In this document: positions 1-6,076 of the stretch, piece after piece | Numbering within the stretch: position 1 is the first letter of the stretch | Layout: every line of letters begins with the position of its first letter | NCBI GenBank assembly: GCA_036501535.1 | Contig: DASYAE010000127.1 | Location: forward strand, 1-24,025 | Length of the DNA stretch: 24,025 nucleotides | Source: DASYAE01 sp036501535 | GTDB lineage: Bacteria; Actinomycetota; Actinomycetes; Streptomycetales; Catenulisporaceae | Direction: 5' to 3' | Program-made: the position numbers and the translations under genes | Notes under the pieces: model-generated | The model's input: the letters and a program-made list of their open reading frames with translations, nothing else | Told to the model about the DNA's origin: nothing | Database searches by the model: none

Positions 1-65
1 CGGCTGTTCGCCGTCCGCGCCGATGCGGCTCTGTGTCGCGGTGAAGCCGGGGCCGTCGTCCGGCG

Positions 66-1388
66 TTATCCGGCGGCCTGCATCTGTTGCTGCGCCTGGT
101 CGAGCTGCGCGGCGACCAGCGACGAGGTGATCGCCTGGCCCTGCGCCGCGTCGGCGAACAGGTTCTTCATCACCGCGCCGATCACCGTCTCGAACTCGCT
201 CTCCTGCGCGATCTCAGGCATCGAAATCGCGGTGCTGCCCAGCACGCCCTGGAACATCTGGTCGGCCGGCGTGGTGAAGGCCGGGTCGGTGTAGGCGTCC
301 TTGACCGAGGGCATCGAGCCGTACGCCTTGTTCAGCTCGATCTGCACGCTCTTGCCGGTCATGAACTTGACGAACTCCTCCGCACCGGTCAGGTTCTTGG
401 TGTCGCCGAAGATGCACATGTTGATCCCCGCCACGATCGAGTCGACGTGCTTGCCGCCGGGCGGGGCGGTGGCCGGGAACGGCACCGGCACCACGCCGTA
501 CTGGCTCGGGCTCATGCCGTAGTTGGACAGCGACGAGCCGGCGTCCTGCCAGAGCAGCATCGCCGCCTTGCCGTTGGCGAAGTCCTGCACCGCCTCGGTG
601 CCGTTGGAGTACTCGGCGTCGCTGGGGTCTGCGATCTTGTCCGACCCCAGGAAGTCGATGTACTCCTGGATCCCGGCTATGTTCTGCGGGGTGTCGAAGG
701 TCGGGCTGCCGGACGGGCCGAAGAACGAGCCGCCCTGCTGCTCGCTGAAGATGAACGCGTGGTGCGCGTTCTCCGGGGTGCTGCCGCCCTCGACGGTGAT
801 GCCCCACTGGCTGCCGTGGGTGAGCTTCTGGCCGTCCGCGACCAGCTGCTCCCACGTCGCCGGCGCCGAGGTGATGCCGGCGGCGGCGAACATGGCCTTG
901 TTGTAGTAGAGCCCGTACGCGAGCGAGTAGAGCGGGACGCCGACCGGCGGCTTGCCGGAGGCGCCGGTGGCGGCCAGCGCGCCGGGCAGGAACCGGCCGG
1001 TGTCGCCGAGCCGGCTCATCACGCTGTCGGTGATCGGCAGGAAGGCGCCGGTCGCCTGCAGCGAGGCGGACCAGGTGTTGCCGATGTTGAGCACGTCCGG
1101 ACCCTGACCCGAGCTGGCCGCCGCCAGCACCCGGTCGAGCAGGTTGCTCCAGCTGATGACCTCGAGGTTGACCTTGATCCCGGTCTGTTTCTGGAACGCG
1201 GCGAGCTCCGGGGCGAGCACCTTCTGGTCGTCCGCGATCGAGCTGCCCTGGTCGCTGGCCCAGTAGGTCAGCGTCTTCGGGCTGGTGTTGCTCGCGGTCC
1301 CGGTCCCGCCGCCGCACGCCGCGGCGGACAGGACGGTCGCCGCCACGGCTACGCAGAGCACGTATGCACGGCTTCTGATCGCACGCAT
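66..1388 (-). CDS. Sugar ABC transporter substrate-binding lipoprotein
   Basis: Extracellular solute-binding protein (family 1, COG1653-like, about 440 aa) that would capture a sugar or oligosaccharide outside the membrane and deliver it to an ABC permease. I chose the ATG at 1388 because GAAGGAGG lies just upstream and a lipoprotein signal follows directly: basic MRAIRSR, a hydrophobic stretch, then a lipobox-like SAAAC with the lipidated Cys at residue 25 and a Gly/Thr/Ser-rich tether. An upstream GTG/ATG extension to 1508 would add 40 low-quality residues ahead of the signal peptide and is unlikely. The mature part shows typical family sequence, such as YWASDQGSS near the N-terminus, GVPLYSLAYGLYYNKAMF in the middle and ANGKAAMLLWQDAG later. 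It ends with TAA at 66-68. Permease genes would be expected beyond the left edge, but the 65 bases left contain no start codon on this strand. Its neighbour, a secreted GH16 glucanase, suggests a beta-glucan oligosaccharide substrate (inference). Confidence 0.9.
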   Translation of the reverse strand: MRAIRSRAYVLCVAVAATVLSAAACGGGTGTASNTSPKTLTYWASDQGSSIADDQKVLAPELAAFQKQTGIKVNLEVISWSNLLDRVLAAASSGQGPDVLNIGNTWSASLQATGAFLPITDSVMSRLGDTGRFLPGALAATGASGKPPVGVPLYSLAYGLYYNKAMFAAAGITSAPATWEQLVADGQKLTHGSQWGITVEGGSTPENAHHAFIFSEQQGGSFFGPSGSPTFDTPQNIAGIQEYIDFLGSDKIADPSDAEYSNGTEAVQDFANGKAAMLLWQDAGSSLSNYGMSPSQYGVVPVPFPATAPPGGKHVDSIVAGINMCIFGDTKNLTGAEEFVKFMTGKSVQIELNKAYGSMPSVKDAYTDPAFTTPADQMFQGVLGSTAISMPEIAQESEFETVIGAVMKNLFADAAQGQAITSSLVAAQLDQAQQQMQAAG

Positions 1389-1434
1389 CGGAATTGCCTC
1401 CTTCGAGGGAGTCGGAGGCCCCGGTCGGACGGCT

Positions 1435-1470
1435 CGGCGCCGGGCACAGCTGCTCCTGTGCCCGGCGCCG
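1435..1470 (-). terminator. 15-bp stem-loop between GH16 and the ABC lipoprotein gene
   Basis: Perfect inverted repeat with arms 1435-1449 and 1456-1470 (CGGCGCCGGGCACAG and its complement) and a six-base loop at 1450-1455. It lies 74 bases after the GH16 stop and 47 bases before the lipoprotein start. There is no T-tract, as is common for actinobacterial terminators. It could end the GH16 transcript, or act as an intercistronic stem that lowers or stabilises part of a joint message. Confidence 0.6.
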
Positions 1471-1543
1471 GCCTTAGGGGCCGGGGATGGGGATTTCGCG
1501 CTGGTCACCGCATCATGCGGGTCGTGCGGGGTTCACCGGTGGA

Positions 1544-2983
1544 TCACGGGAAGTCGAAGTAGTGCAGGCTGACGAACGGCGGGCTGCCGCCGGCGCCGGA
1601 GGAGAAGACCAGGTACACGTTCTGCGTTCCGGTCACCGTGGAGATGTTGGCCGGGACGGTCTTCCAGGTGCTCCAGCCCCCGGTGTTGCCCACCGCGAAG
1701 CTGCCGACGATGTTGGTCGGGCTACCGATGCCGACCTCTACCAGACCGCTGACACCGGCCGCGGCGCCGGAGGCGACACGCGCGTCGAACTGCGTGGATC
1801 CGGATCCGAAGTTGATGCCCGGATACTCGACCCACTCGCCGGTCTTCAGCTGCGAGAGCTGGTTGCCGTCCACGCCGGACGGGTTGCTGTCGCCGCTCGC
1901 CGCGGCCACCGAGATCGTGCCCTGCGACGACTTGTAGCAGTCCGCGGAGATGTTCGAGGTCGCGGTGGTCGTGCAGGTGCCGCTCGGCGGCGGGGTGGGC
2001 GAGGACGAGGTCGGCGGCGGCGTGGTCGGCGAGGCGGAGGTGGGCGGCGGGGCGCTGCCGGTGCTCTGGTACGCGGCCACGTAGGCGACCTGCATCGTGC
2101 CGCCGGAGGTGGTGGCGCTGGTCGGCGTGGTGCAGCCGCAGACGCCGTTCGGGTATCCGCCGCCCATGGCCAGGTCGAAGATGATCGAGAAGTCGTGGTC
2201 GATCGCGGCCTGCCAGGTGGCGGTCGGCACCTGGCTCTCGTTGATGTTGAAGAACTGGTTGCCGTCGAGGTACCAGGTCACCGACTCGGCCGAGGTGTTG
2301 GTCCGGTTGACGATGACCGTGTAGGTGTGGAAGCCGCTCTGGCAGCCGGAGCAGGACTGCAGACCGCTGCCGATGCCGTTGGTCTCGTTGCACGGGCCGC
2401 CGGGGTCGGTGCCGCAGTGCATGGTGCCGGAGTGCTCGGACAGGGCATTGACGTCCTCGAGGATGTCCAGCTCGCCGGTCGAGGGCCACGAGCCGGGGCC
2501 GAGCATCCAGAACGCCGGCCAGTAGCCGAGGCCGCCGGTGGGCTGCTGGATGGAGGCGGTGACCTCGAGCTCGCCGCCGGACGGGGCGCCGACGTTCGCG
2601 CTGTTGGTCTGGATCCGGCCGGAGGTCCACGCGCTGCCCGACTCGAGCGCGGTGATGTCCAGGTCGCCGTTGCCGTCGAGGTGCACGTTCGCGGTCGAGT
2701 TCGTCATGGTCTCGATCTCGCCGGTGCCGAAGGTCGAGCCGGCCCCGGTGTCGTACTTCCAGTTCGCGGTGTTGATCCCGGAGCCGGCCGCGCCGGCGAA
2801 GTCGTCGCTGAACACGGTGGACCAGCCCGCGGGCGGGGCCGGCACCGCTGCGGAGGCCGAGGTGCCGGTCACGGCGACCACGCCGATCGCGAGCAGGGCG
2901 CCCGAGGCGAGCATGGCCAGTAAAGCGTTGAGGGTGCGTCGGCGCCGGCCGGCCGGGGCCGGCGCGCTTGCGGAGTCTTCCAT
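1544..2983 (-). CDS. Secreted GH16 endo-beta-glucanase with CBM6
   Basis: Secreted glycoside hydrolase of family 16 (479 aa), expected to cleave beta-1,3 or mixed beta-1,3/1,4-glucan by the retaining mechanism. The N-terminus has GRRRRTLNALL, a hydrophobic stretch and a probable cleavage site around ASAA (residues 43-46); the arginines could support Tat export, but this is not certain. The catalytic domain covers about 50-308 and has the family signature ELDILE with nucleophile E171, D173 and acid/base E176, preceded by GYWPAFWMLG. A Pro/Ser/Thr linker (about 309-336) joins a C-terminal beta-sandwich module (about 337-479) resembling CBM6, with GVDGNQLSQLKTGEWVEYPG and a terminal LHYFDFP. ATG at 2983 has AAAGGAAG eight bases upstream. 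Two LacI-like palindromes lie about 370-410 bases upstream. Family assignment is firm; the exact glucan is not. Confidence 0.93.
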   Translation of the reverse strand: MEDSASAPAPAGRRRRTLNALLAMLASGALLAIGVVAVTGTSASAAVPAPPAGWSTVFSDDFAGAAGSGINTANWKYDTGAGSTFGTGEIETMTNSTANVHLDGNGDLDITALESGSAWTSGRIQTNSANVGAPSGGELEVTASIQQPTGGLGYWPAFWMLGPGSWPSTGELDILEDVNALSEHSGTMHCGTDPGGPCNETNGIGSGLQSCSGCQSGFHTYTVIVNRTNTSAESVTWYLDGNQFFNINESQVPTATWQAAIDHDFSIIFDLAMGGGYPNGVCGCTTPTSATTSGGTMQVAYVAAYQSTGSAPPPTSASPTTPPPTSSSPTPPPSGTCTTTATSNISADCYKSSQGTISVAAASGDSNPSGVDGNQLSQLKTGEWVEYPGINFGSGSTQFDARVASGAAAGVSGLVEVGIGSPTNIVGSFAVGNTGGWSTWKTVPANISTVTGTQNVYLVFSSGAGGSPPFVSLHYFDFP

Positions 2984-3180
2984 GGATCGCTTCCTTTGCG
3001 TGGGCAGGTGCCGCCGATCCGGCGGCCCGATGCGTACGAGTCAGCCGCTCGAGTCAACGCTGTGATCCAGGGCGCCGGGGCGGGCGGTGGCCGGCCGCCC
3101 GTCCCACGCCGCGCGGGTACCGCACTGATGCCCGCGGGGCGCTGCGCCGGTAGTGCTCTGCTACTGCGCTGTGGTGTCGT

Positions 3181-3205
3181 GCTGTGCTGTGCTGTGCTGT
3201 GCTGT
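3181..3205. repeat. (GCTGT)5 pentanucleotide microsatellite
   Basis: Five perfect tandem copies of GCTGT, followed by the degenerate unit GTCGT and preceded by another GTCGT. It lies in the non-coding leader side of the GH16 gene, about 200 bases upstream of its start codon. Unit-length changes by slipped-strand pairing would alter spacing rather than coding. Confidence 0.9.
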
Positions 3206-3349
3206 GTCGTGCCGGGGAGCCGGTGGCTCCGATTCGGTTGCGGGCACTGCGGTCCCGGGCACTGCCGGTCGGGGTCTGCCCCGGCTGTCGCACGGTTCTG
3301 CATGAGCGCCCGTGGTCGGTGCTGTGTGGGTACTGCGTTGGTGCCACCT

Positions 3350-3373
3350 GGTTCCGGAAACGTTTCCGGAACC
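3350..3373. promoter_or_regulatory. 24-bp perfect palindrome, LacI-family-type operator
   Basis: Two 12-base arms, GGTTCCGGAAAC (3350-3361) and its exact complement (3362-3373), with no spacer. The central GGAAACGTTTCC has the CG-centred symmetry of LacI/GalR-family operators, which commonly control glycoside hydrolase genes in actinobacteria. It is presumed to control GH16 on the minus strand; the bound regulator is not in the window. Confidence 0.55.
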
Positions 3374-3376
3374 GGC

Positions 3377-3392
3377 CGGAGAGCGCTCTCCG
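3377..3392. promoter_or_regulatory. 16-bp palindrome CGGAGAGCGCTCTCCG, second operator-like site
   Basis: A perfect palindrome three bases from the preceding 24-bp one. The core GAGCGCTC resembles the GGGAGCGCTCCC core known for CebR-type (LacI-family) cellulose-utilisation operators in Streptomyces. Two different LacI-type sites side by side suggest dual control or cooperative binding at the GH16 promoter (inference). Confidence 0.55.
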
Positions 3393-3532
3393 AGTGATGT
3401 GGTTTTTAGTCCTGTGTTACGGGGATGTCAACAGCCGCGCCGCGACCGCCCCCGCGGCCAGGCTTCCGCCTGCGCGGATCCGGCCGATCGCGCGCTGCAA
3501 CTTTCTCCGGCGCCGCGGACGCGGGGACCGCG

Positions 3533-4351
3533 CTAGGACCGCCGCACCGCACGCAGCGCCGCGGTGATCAGCGGCATGGTGAACTCCCCACCCGAAGTCT
3601 CCGGCCGACGCCCCAGAAACTCGCCGATCGCAGCGAGCGTCTCAGTGCGCTGCTCCTGCGGCATCAACAGGAACCGCGAAGTGGTCGCGATGAAGGCGAC
3701 CAGCGACTCGGGGCTGCGCGGCTCGGCGTTGTCGAACTCGCCCACCTGCGCCGGGGCGAACCGGTCGGTGCCCACGCGCAGCGGGCTGTGCTCGTCGTCC
3801 TCCTTCTGGGCCGACCGCCAGAGCGACAGCGTCGATCCGCTCTCGGTCATCGCGGCCAGCTCGGCGACCCAGCCGACCCGGTCGTCCTCCACGTTCCACA
3901 GCCCGGCCAGCACGCCCCCGGGTGTCAGCACCCTGGCGATCTCGGGCAGCGCCCGGTCCATGTCGAACCAGTGCATCGCCTGGCCGCAGAGCACCGCGTC
4001 CACACTCTGGTCCGGCAGCGGAAGCTCCTCGGCCCGGCCCTCCAGGACGCGCACCGCGGGCAGCCGGCGGCGCAGCTCCGCGCGCATCTCCGGGTCCGGC
4101 TCCACCGCGACCACGTCCGCGCCGAGGCGGGCGATCCCACCGGTCAGGATGCCTGTCCCGGCACCCAGATCCAGTACCCGCACCGGCTGCGACGCGTCGC
4201 CGACCGGCGCCAGGCACCAGCGGATCGCCGCTTCGGCGTAGCCGGGGCGGTGCTGCGCGTATTGCGCCGCGGCCGCACCGAACGACGATGCGCGCTTCAG
4301 CCATTCGGCCGATGCCGCCTCAGGGTCCGCCTGTTCTGCACCCGTATCCAC
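3533..4351 (-). CDS. Class I SAM-dependent methyltransferase (Methyltransf_11 type)
   Basis: A 272-aa Rossmann-fold methyltransferase. Motif I is VLDLGAGTGILTGG (residues 59-72), the acidic residue that binds the SAM ribose is E84 in AVEPDPEM, the post-I region GRAEELPLPDQSVDAVLCGQ precedes AMHWFD (125-130), and LTPGGVL follows (142-148). The FGAAAAQYAQHRPGY start (24-38) is typical of the UbiE/SmtA-like subgroup that acts on small molecules. The substrate cannot be read from the sequence. The GTG start at 4351 lacks a Shine-Dalgarno sequence but has a TAACAT box exactly 12 to 7 bases upstream, consistent with leaderless translation. It stands alone, with a 181-aa-length gap of non-coding DNA downstream and ureD upstream on the same strand, 106 bases away, so a functional link to its neighbours is not evident. 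Confidence 0.85.
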   Translation of the reverse strand: MDTGAEQADPEAASAEWLKRASSFGAAAAQYAQHRPGYAEAAIRWCLAPVGDASQPVRVLDLGAGTGILTGGIARLGADVVAVEPDPEMRAELRRRLPAVRVLEGRAEELPLPDQSVDAVLCGQAMHWFDMDRALPEIARVLTPGGVLAGLWNVEDDRVGWVAELAAMTESGSTLSLWRSAQKEDDEHSPLRVGTDRFAPAQVGEFDNAEPRSPESLVAFIATTSRFLLMPQEQRTETLAAIGEFLGRRPETSGGEFTMPLITAALRAVRRS

Positions 4352-4357
4352 CAGGCA

Positions 4358-4373
4358 ATGTTATGACGCGTCA
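4358..4373 (-). promoter_or_regulatory. Leaderless promoter with palindrome, methyltransferase gene
   Basis: On the minus strand TAACAT (4363-4358) sits six bases before the GTG start, the spacing of a -10 box when transcription begins on the start codon. TGACGCGTCA (4364-4373) is a perfect 10-bp palindrome abutting it. A further 12-bp palindrome GCGGCGCGCCGC is at 4389-4400. No clear -35 hexamer is visible. Either palindrome may be an operator. Confidence 0.4.
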
Positions 4374-4430
4374 CGGTGGCCTCCCAGAGCGGCGCGCCGC
4401 CCTGCCACGGCGCCCGTCACACCACCGAGC

Positions 4431-4455
4431 CGGGCTCTAGCCAGGCTCAAGCCCG
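4431..4455 (-). terminator. Weak stem-loop after ureD
   Basis: Arms CGGGCT (4431-4436) and AGCCCG (4450-4455) with a 13-base loop directly after the ureD stop codon. It is short, has no T-tract and can be folded in other ways, so it is only a candidate terminator. Confidence 0.25.
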
Positions 4456-4457
4456 CT

Positions 4458-5213
4458 TCAAGCCGGAGTCGCGCCCTCCAGCAGCCGGCTGAGTGTCGGC
4501 CGGTCCGGCGCCACCGCGGTGATCAGCACCGCCGGGCCGGAAAGGCGCAACACCGCGCAGCCGCCGCCGACGACGTCGCATGGTTCTGCGAGCTTCGGCG
4601 GGTCCCGGTCCCAGCGCGGCTCGACGATCAGCAGCGTGCCGACCGCCCGGTGCCCGCCGGCCACGCCGGCGCCGAGCGAGCCCGGGTACTCCGGCCCCAC
4701 GGCGATCTCGTGGTCCAGCAGAACCCTGCCGTCCCGGACCACGCGCAGCCGGGCCGCGACCGAGCCGGGGTCCTCGCCGTCCCGGCCCAGCAGCAGCTCG
4801 TTGCGCCACACCAGCGCCGCGTCCGCGCTCAGCTCCACCCGCGCCCGGACCCGGTGGTTCGCCCCGCGCGCGGCGATGGTCGGCTCCGGGCGCCAGGCCA
4901 GCCGGGCCCGCTCCCCCACCTTCGCCTCGATGTCCATCCGGGAGGCGCGGCGCTGCGGGCCGGGCAGCGCCACCGATGCCGCGACGCTGCGCACCTCCAG
5001 CCGCGCCCCCGGCCCCACGTCGATCGTGCAGCGCAGCTCGTCCCCGCCGATCGGCCCGGCCGTGCCGGCGACCAGGTGCACCCTGGCCGGCGCCAGCGGA
5101 TCGGCCGGCGAGGTGCGGCGCAGCAGCAGCGGCGCCTCGCCGGCCAGGGTCTTCAGCCGGGTCGCGCCGTCGTCCGGCTCGGTGCGCGCGACGATCCGGG
5201 CCGAGGCCTTCAC
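4458..5213 (-). CDS. ureD: Urease accessory protein UreD
   Basis: A 251-aa UreD/UreH-family scaffold that binds apo-urease and, with UreF and UreG, delivers nickel to the active site in the cytoplasm. Family sequence includes LLLRRTSPADPLAPARVHLV near residues 29-48, GPIGGDELRCTIDVGPGARLEVRS (53-76), the Pro/Gly-rich DIEAKVGERARLAWRPEPTI (93-112), ALVWRNELLLGRDGEDPGS (133-151), and a C-terminal VLITAVAPDRPTLSRLLE. GTG at 5213 has GGGGAGGACGGGG upstream. It follows ureF by 36 bases on the same strand and they should be co-transcribed. In many actinobacteria the order is ureABCFGD; here ureG is absent between F and D and no structural urease gene is in view. Confidence 0.88.
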   Translation of the reverse strand: MKASARIVARTEPDDGATRLKTLAGEAPLLLRRTSPADPLAPARVHLVAGTAGPIGGDELRCTIDVGPGARLEVRSVAASVALPGPQRRASRMDIEAKVGERARLAWRPEPTIAARGANHRVRARVELSADAALVWRNELLLGRDGEDPGSVAARLRVVRDGRVLLDHEIAVGPEYPGSLGAGVAGGHRAVGTLLIVEPRWDRDPPKLAEPCDVVGGGCAVLRLSGPAVLITAVAPDRPTLSRLLEGATPA

Positions 5214-5249
5214 CGGTCCCCGTCCTCCCCGTCCCGCCGGGCGCCGCGG

Positions 5250-5921
5250 TCACGAGGCAAAGCGACGCACCTCCCACGTGGCGTGCTGTTCCGCGCTGAT
5301 GTCGAGCACGGGCGCGCAGACCGACGGCAGGTCCTCGGCCGGGCCCAGGGCGACCCGCGCCGCGGCCGTCGCGACGAGGTGCACCTGCGCGGAAAGCCCG
5401 GCCAGCGCGGCGATCACGGCATCGGGGGCGAGGGTGAGCAGCCGGTTCGCGGCGTTGGCCGGGCCGGTGACCGAGGCGAGCGCCGCCGCGGCGGCGGTCT
5501 CGTATTCGTCGACCCCCGCCGCGGCCGCGGCCACGCCGAAGGCGATCGGCTGGTGCGGGCCCTGCGGATGCACCGCCATGGCCACGTCGATCGCCGGGCC
5601 GGGCCAGCCGGCGCGGGCGACCCGCAGCAGCTGGCTGCCGAGCGTGCGGGAGACCTCGCGCTGGGCCGGCGACGGGGTGCGCGCCTCGTACTCGGCGTCG
5701 AGGAGCGCGAGCCGATCCGCAGAAACCTGCGATGCTGCTGCGGCCGCGAAGGCCGCCGCCGTGAGCCCCGCGCTGCCCAGCCGCCCGAGCAGGAAGACCC
5801 GCAGCGTCTCCGCGTCGCACACCCGGCCCGCGGCCACGGCCGCCTCCAGGCCACCGGAGTGCGCGTGCGTACCGGCCGGCAGGTCGCTGTCGGCCAGCAG
5901 CAGCAAGGGAATCAGACTCAT
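5250..5921 (-). CDS. ureF: Urease accessory protein UreF
   Basis: A 223-aa all-helical UreF protein that forms the UreD-UreF-UreG complex and gates GTP-driven nickel insertion into urease. The start region LIPLLLLADSDLPAGTHAHSGGLEAAVAAG (residues 3-32) is the classic UreF N-terminus; AMAVHPQGPHQPIAFGVAAAAAG (115-136) and LAPDAVIAALAGLSAQV (164-180) follow the family pattern. The ATG at 5921 gives the normal N-terminus; an in-frame GTG four codons upstream (5933) is an alternative. No Shine-Dalgarno sequence is seen, but TAGTGT lies 14 to 9 bases before the ATG, a possible -10 box for a nearly leaderless transcript. The open frame continues far upstream only as antisense of pucR. Its biological context is the urea released by allantoicase encoded in the divergent operon. 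Confidence 0.9.
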   Translation of the reverse strand: MSLIPLLLLADSDLPAGTHAHSGGLEAAVAAGRVCDAETLRVFLLGRLGSAGLTAAAFAAAAASQVSADRLALLDAEYEARTPSPAQREVSRTLGSQLLRVARAGWPGPAIDVAMAVHPQGPHQPIAFGVAAAAAGVDEYETAAAAALASVTGPANAANRLLTLAPDAVIAALAGLSAQVHLVATAAARVALGPAEDLPSVCAPVLDISAEQHATWEVRRFAS

Positions 5922-6031
5922 CGGCGTACACACTACCGGCACGGGTGGACACCGTCGGTGGCCACGACGGGCACCACTCCAAAGAGAACGCGGCACAAGG
6001 GCCTGTTTGGCCCATGCCGGCTCGAAGGTAC

Positions 6032-6051
6032 CACCGCCGATACCGGCGGTG
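6032..6051 (-). terminator. Stem-loop downstream of pucR
   Basis: Perfect 8-bp arms CACCGCCG (6032-6039) and CGGCGGTG (6044-6051) with loop ATAC, starting 26 bases after the pucR stop. A smaller hairpin, GGGCC-TGTTT-GGCCC, follows at 5999-6013. Together they plausibly separate pucR transcription from ureF-ureD. Confidence 0.45.
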
Positions 6052-6076
6052 AAGCGGTCCGGACCGGGCCCGGCCG

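Larger units (their letters stand above)
2984..3532. other. 549-bp non-coding region upstream of GH16
   Basis: Open frames here are low-complexity (His/Ser/Thr/Gln repeats, or Cys/Val/Leu repeats on the other strand) and match no protein family I know, so I treat the region as non-coding. It contains a GCTGT tandem tract (3181-3205), a 10-base direct repeat CGGGCACTGC at 3241-3250 and 3256-3265, and two palindromic operator-like sites (3350-3392). If the palindromes control GH16, its transcript has a leader of up to about 370 bases. Confidence 0.6.

Noticed and set aside
1..65. Start of an ABC permease gene at the left edge
   Set aside because: The minus strand has no ATG or GTG in these 65 bases, so nothing can be assigned.
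87..2923. Long plus-strand open frames opposite the ABC lipoprotein and GH16 genes
   Set aside because: They mirror the codon bias of the real genes, are Arg/Gly/Val/Ala-rich and show no domain signature.
2996..3397. Plus-strand open frame with a Cys/Val/Leu stretch
   Set aside because: The hydrophobic part is just translation of the GCTGT repeat; no ribosome site or family resemblance.
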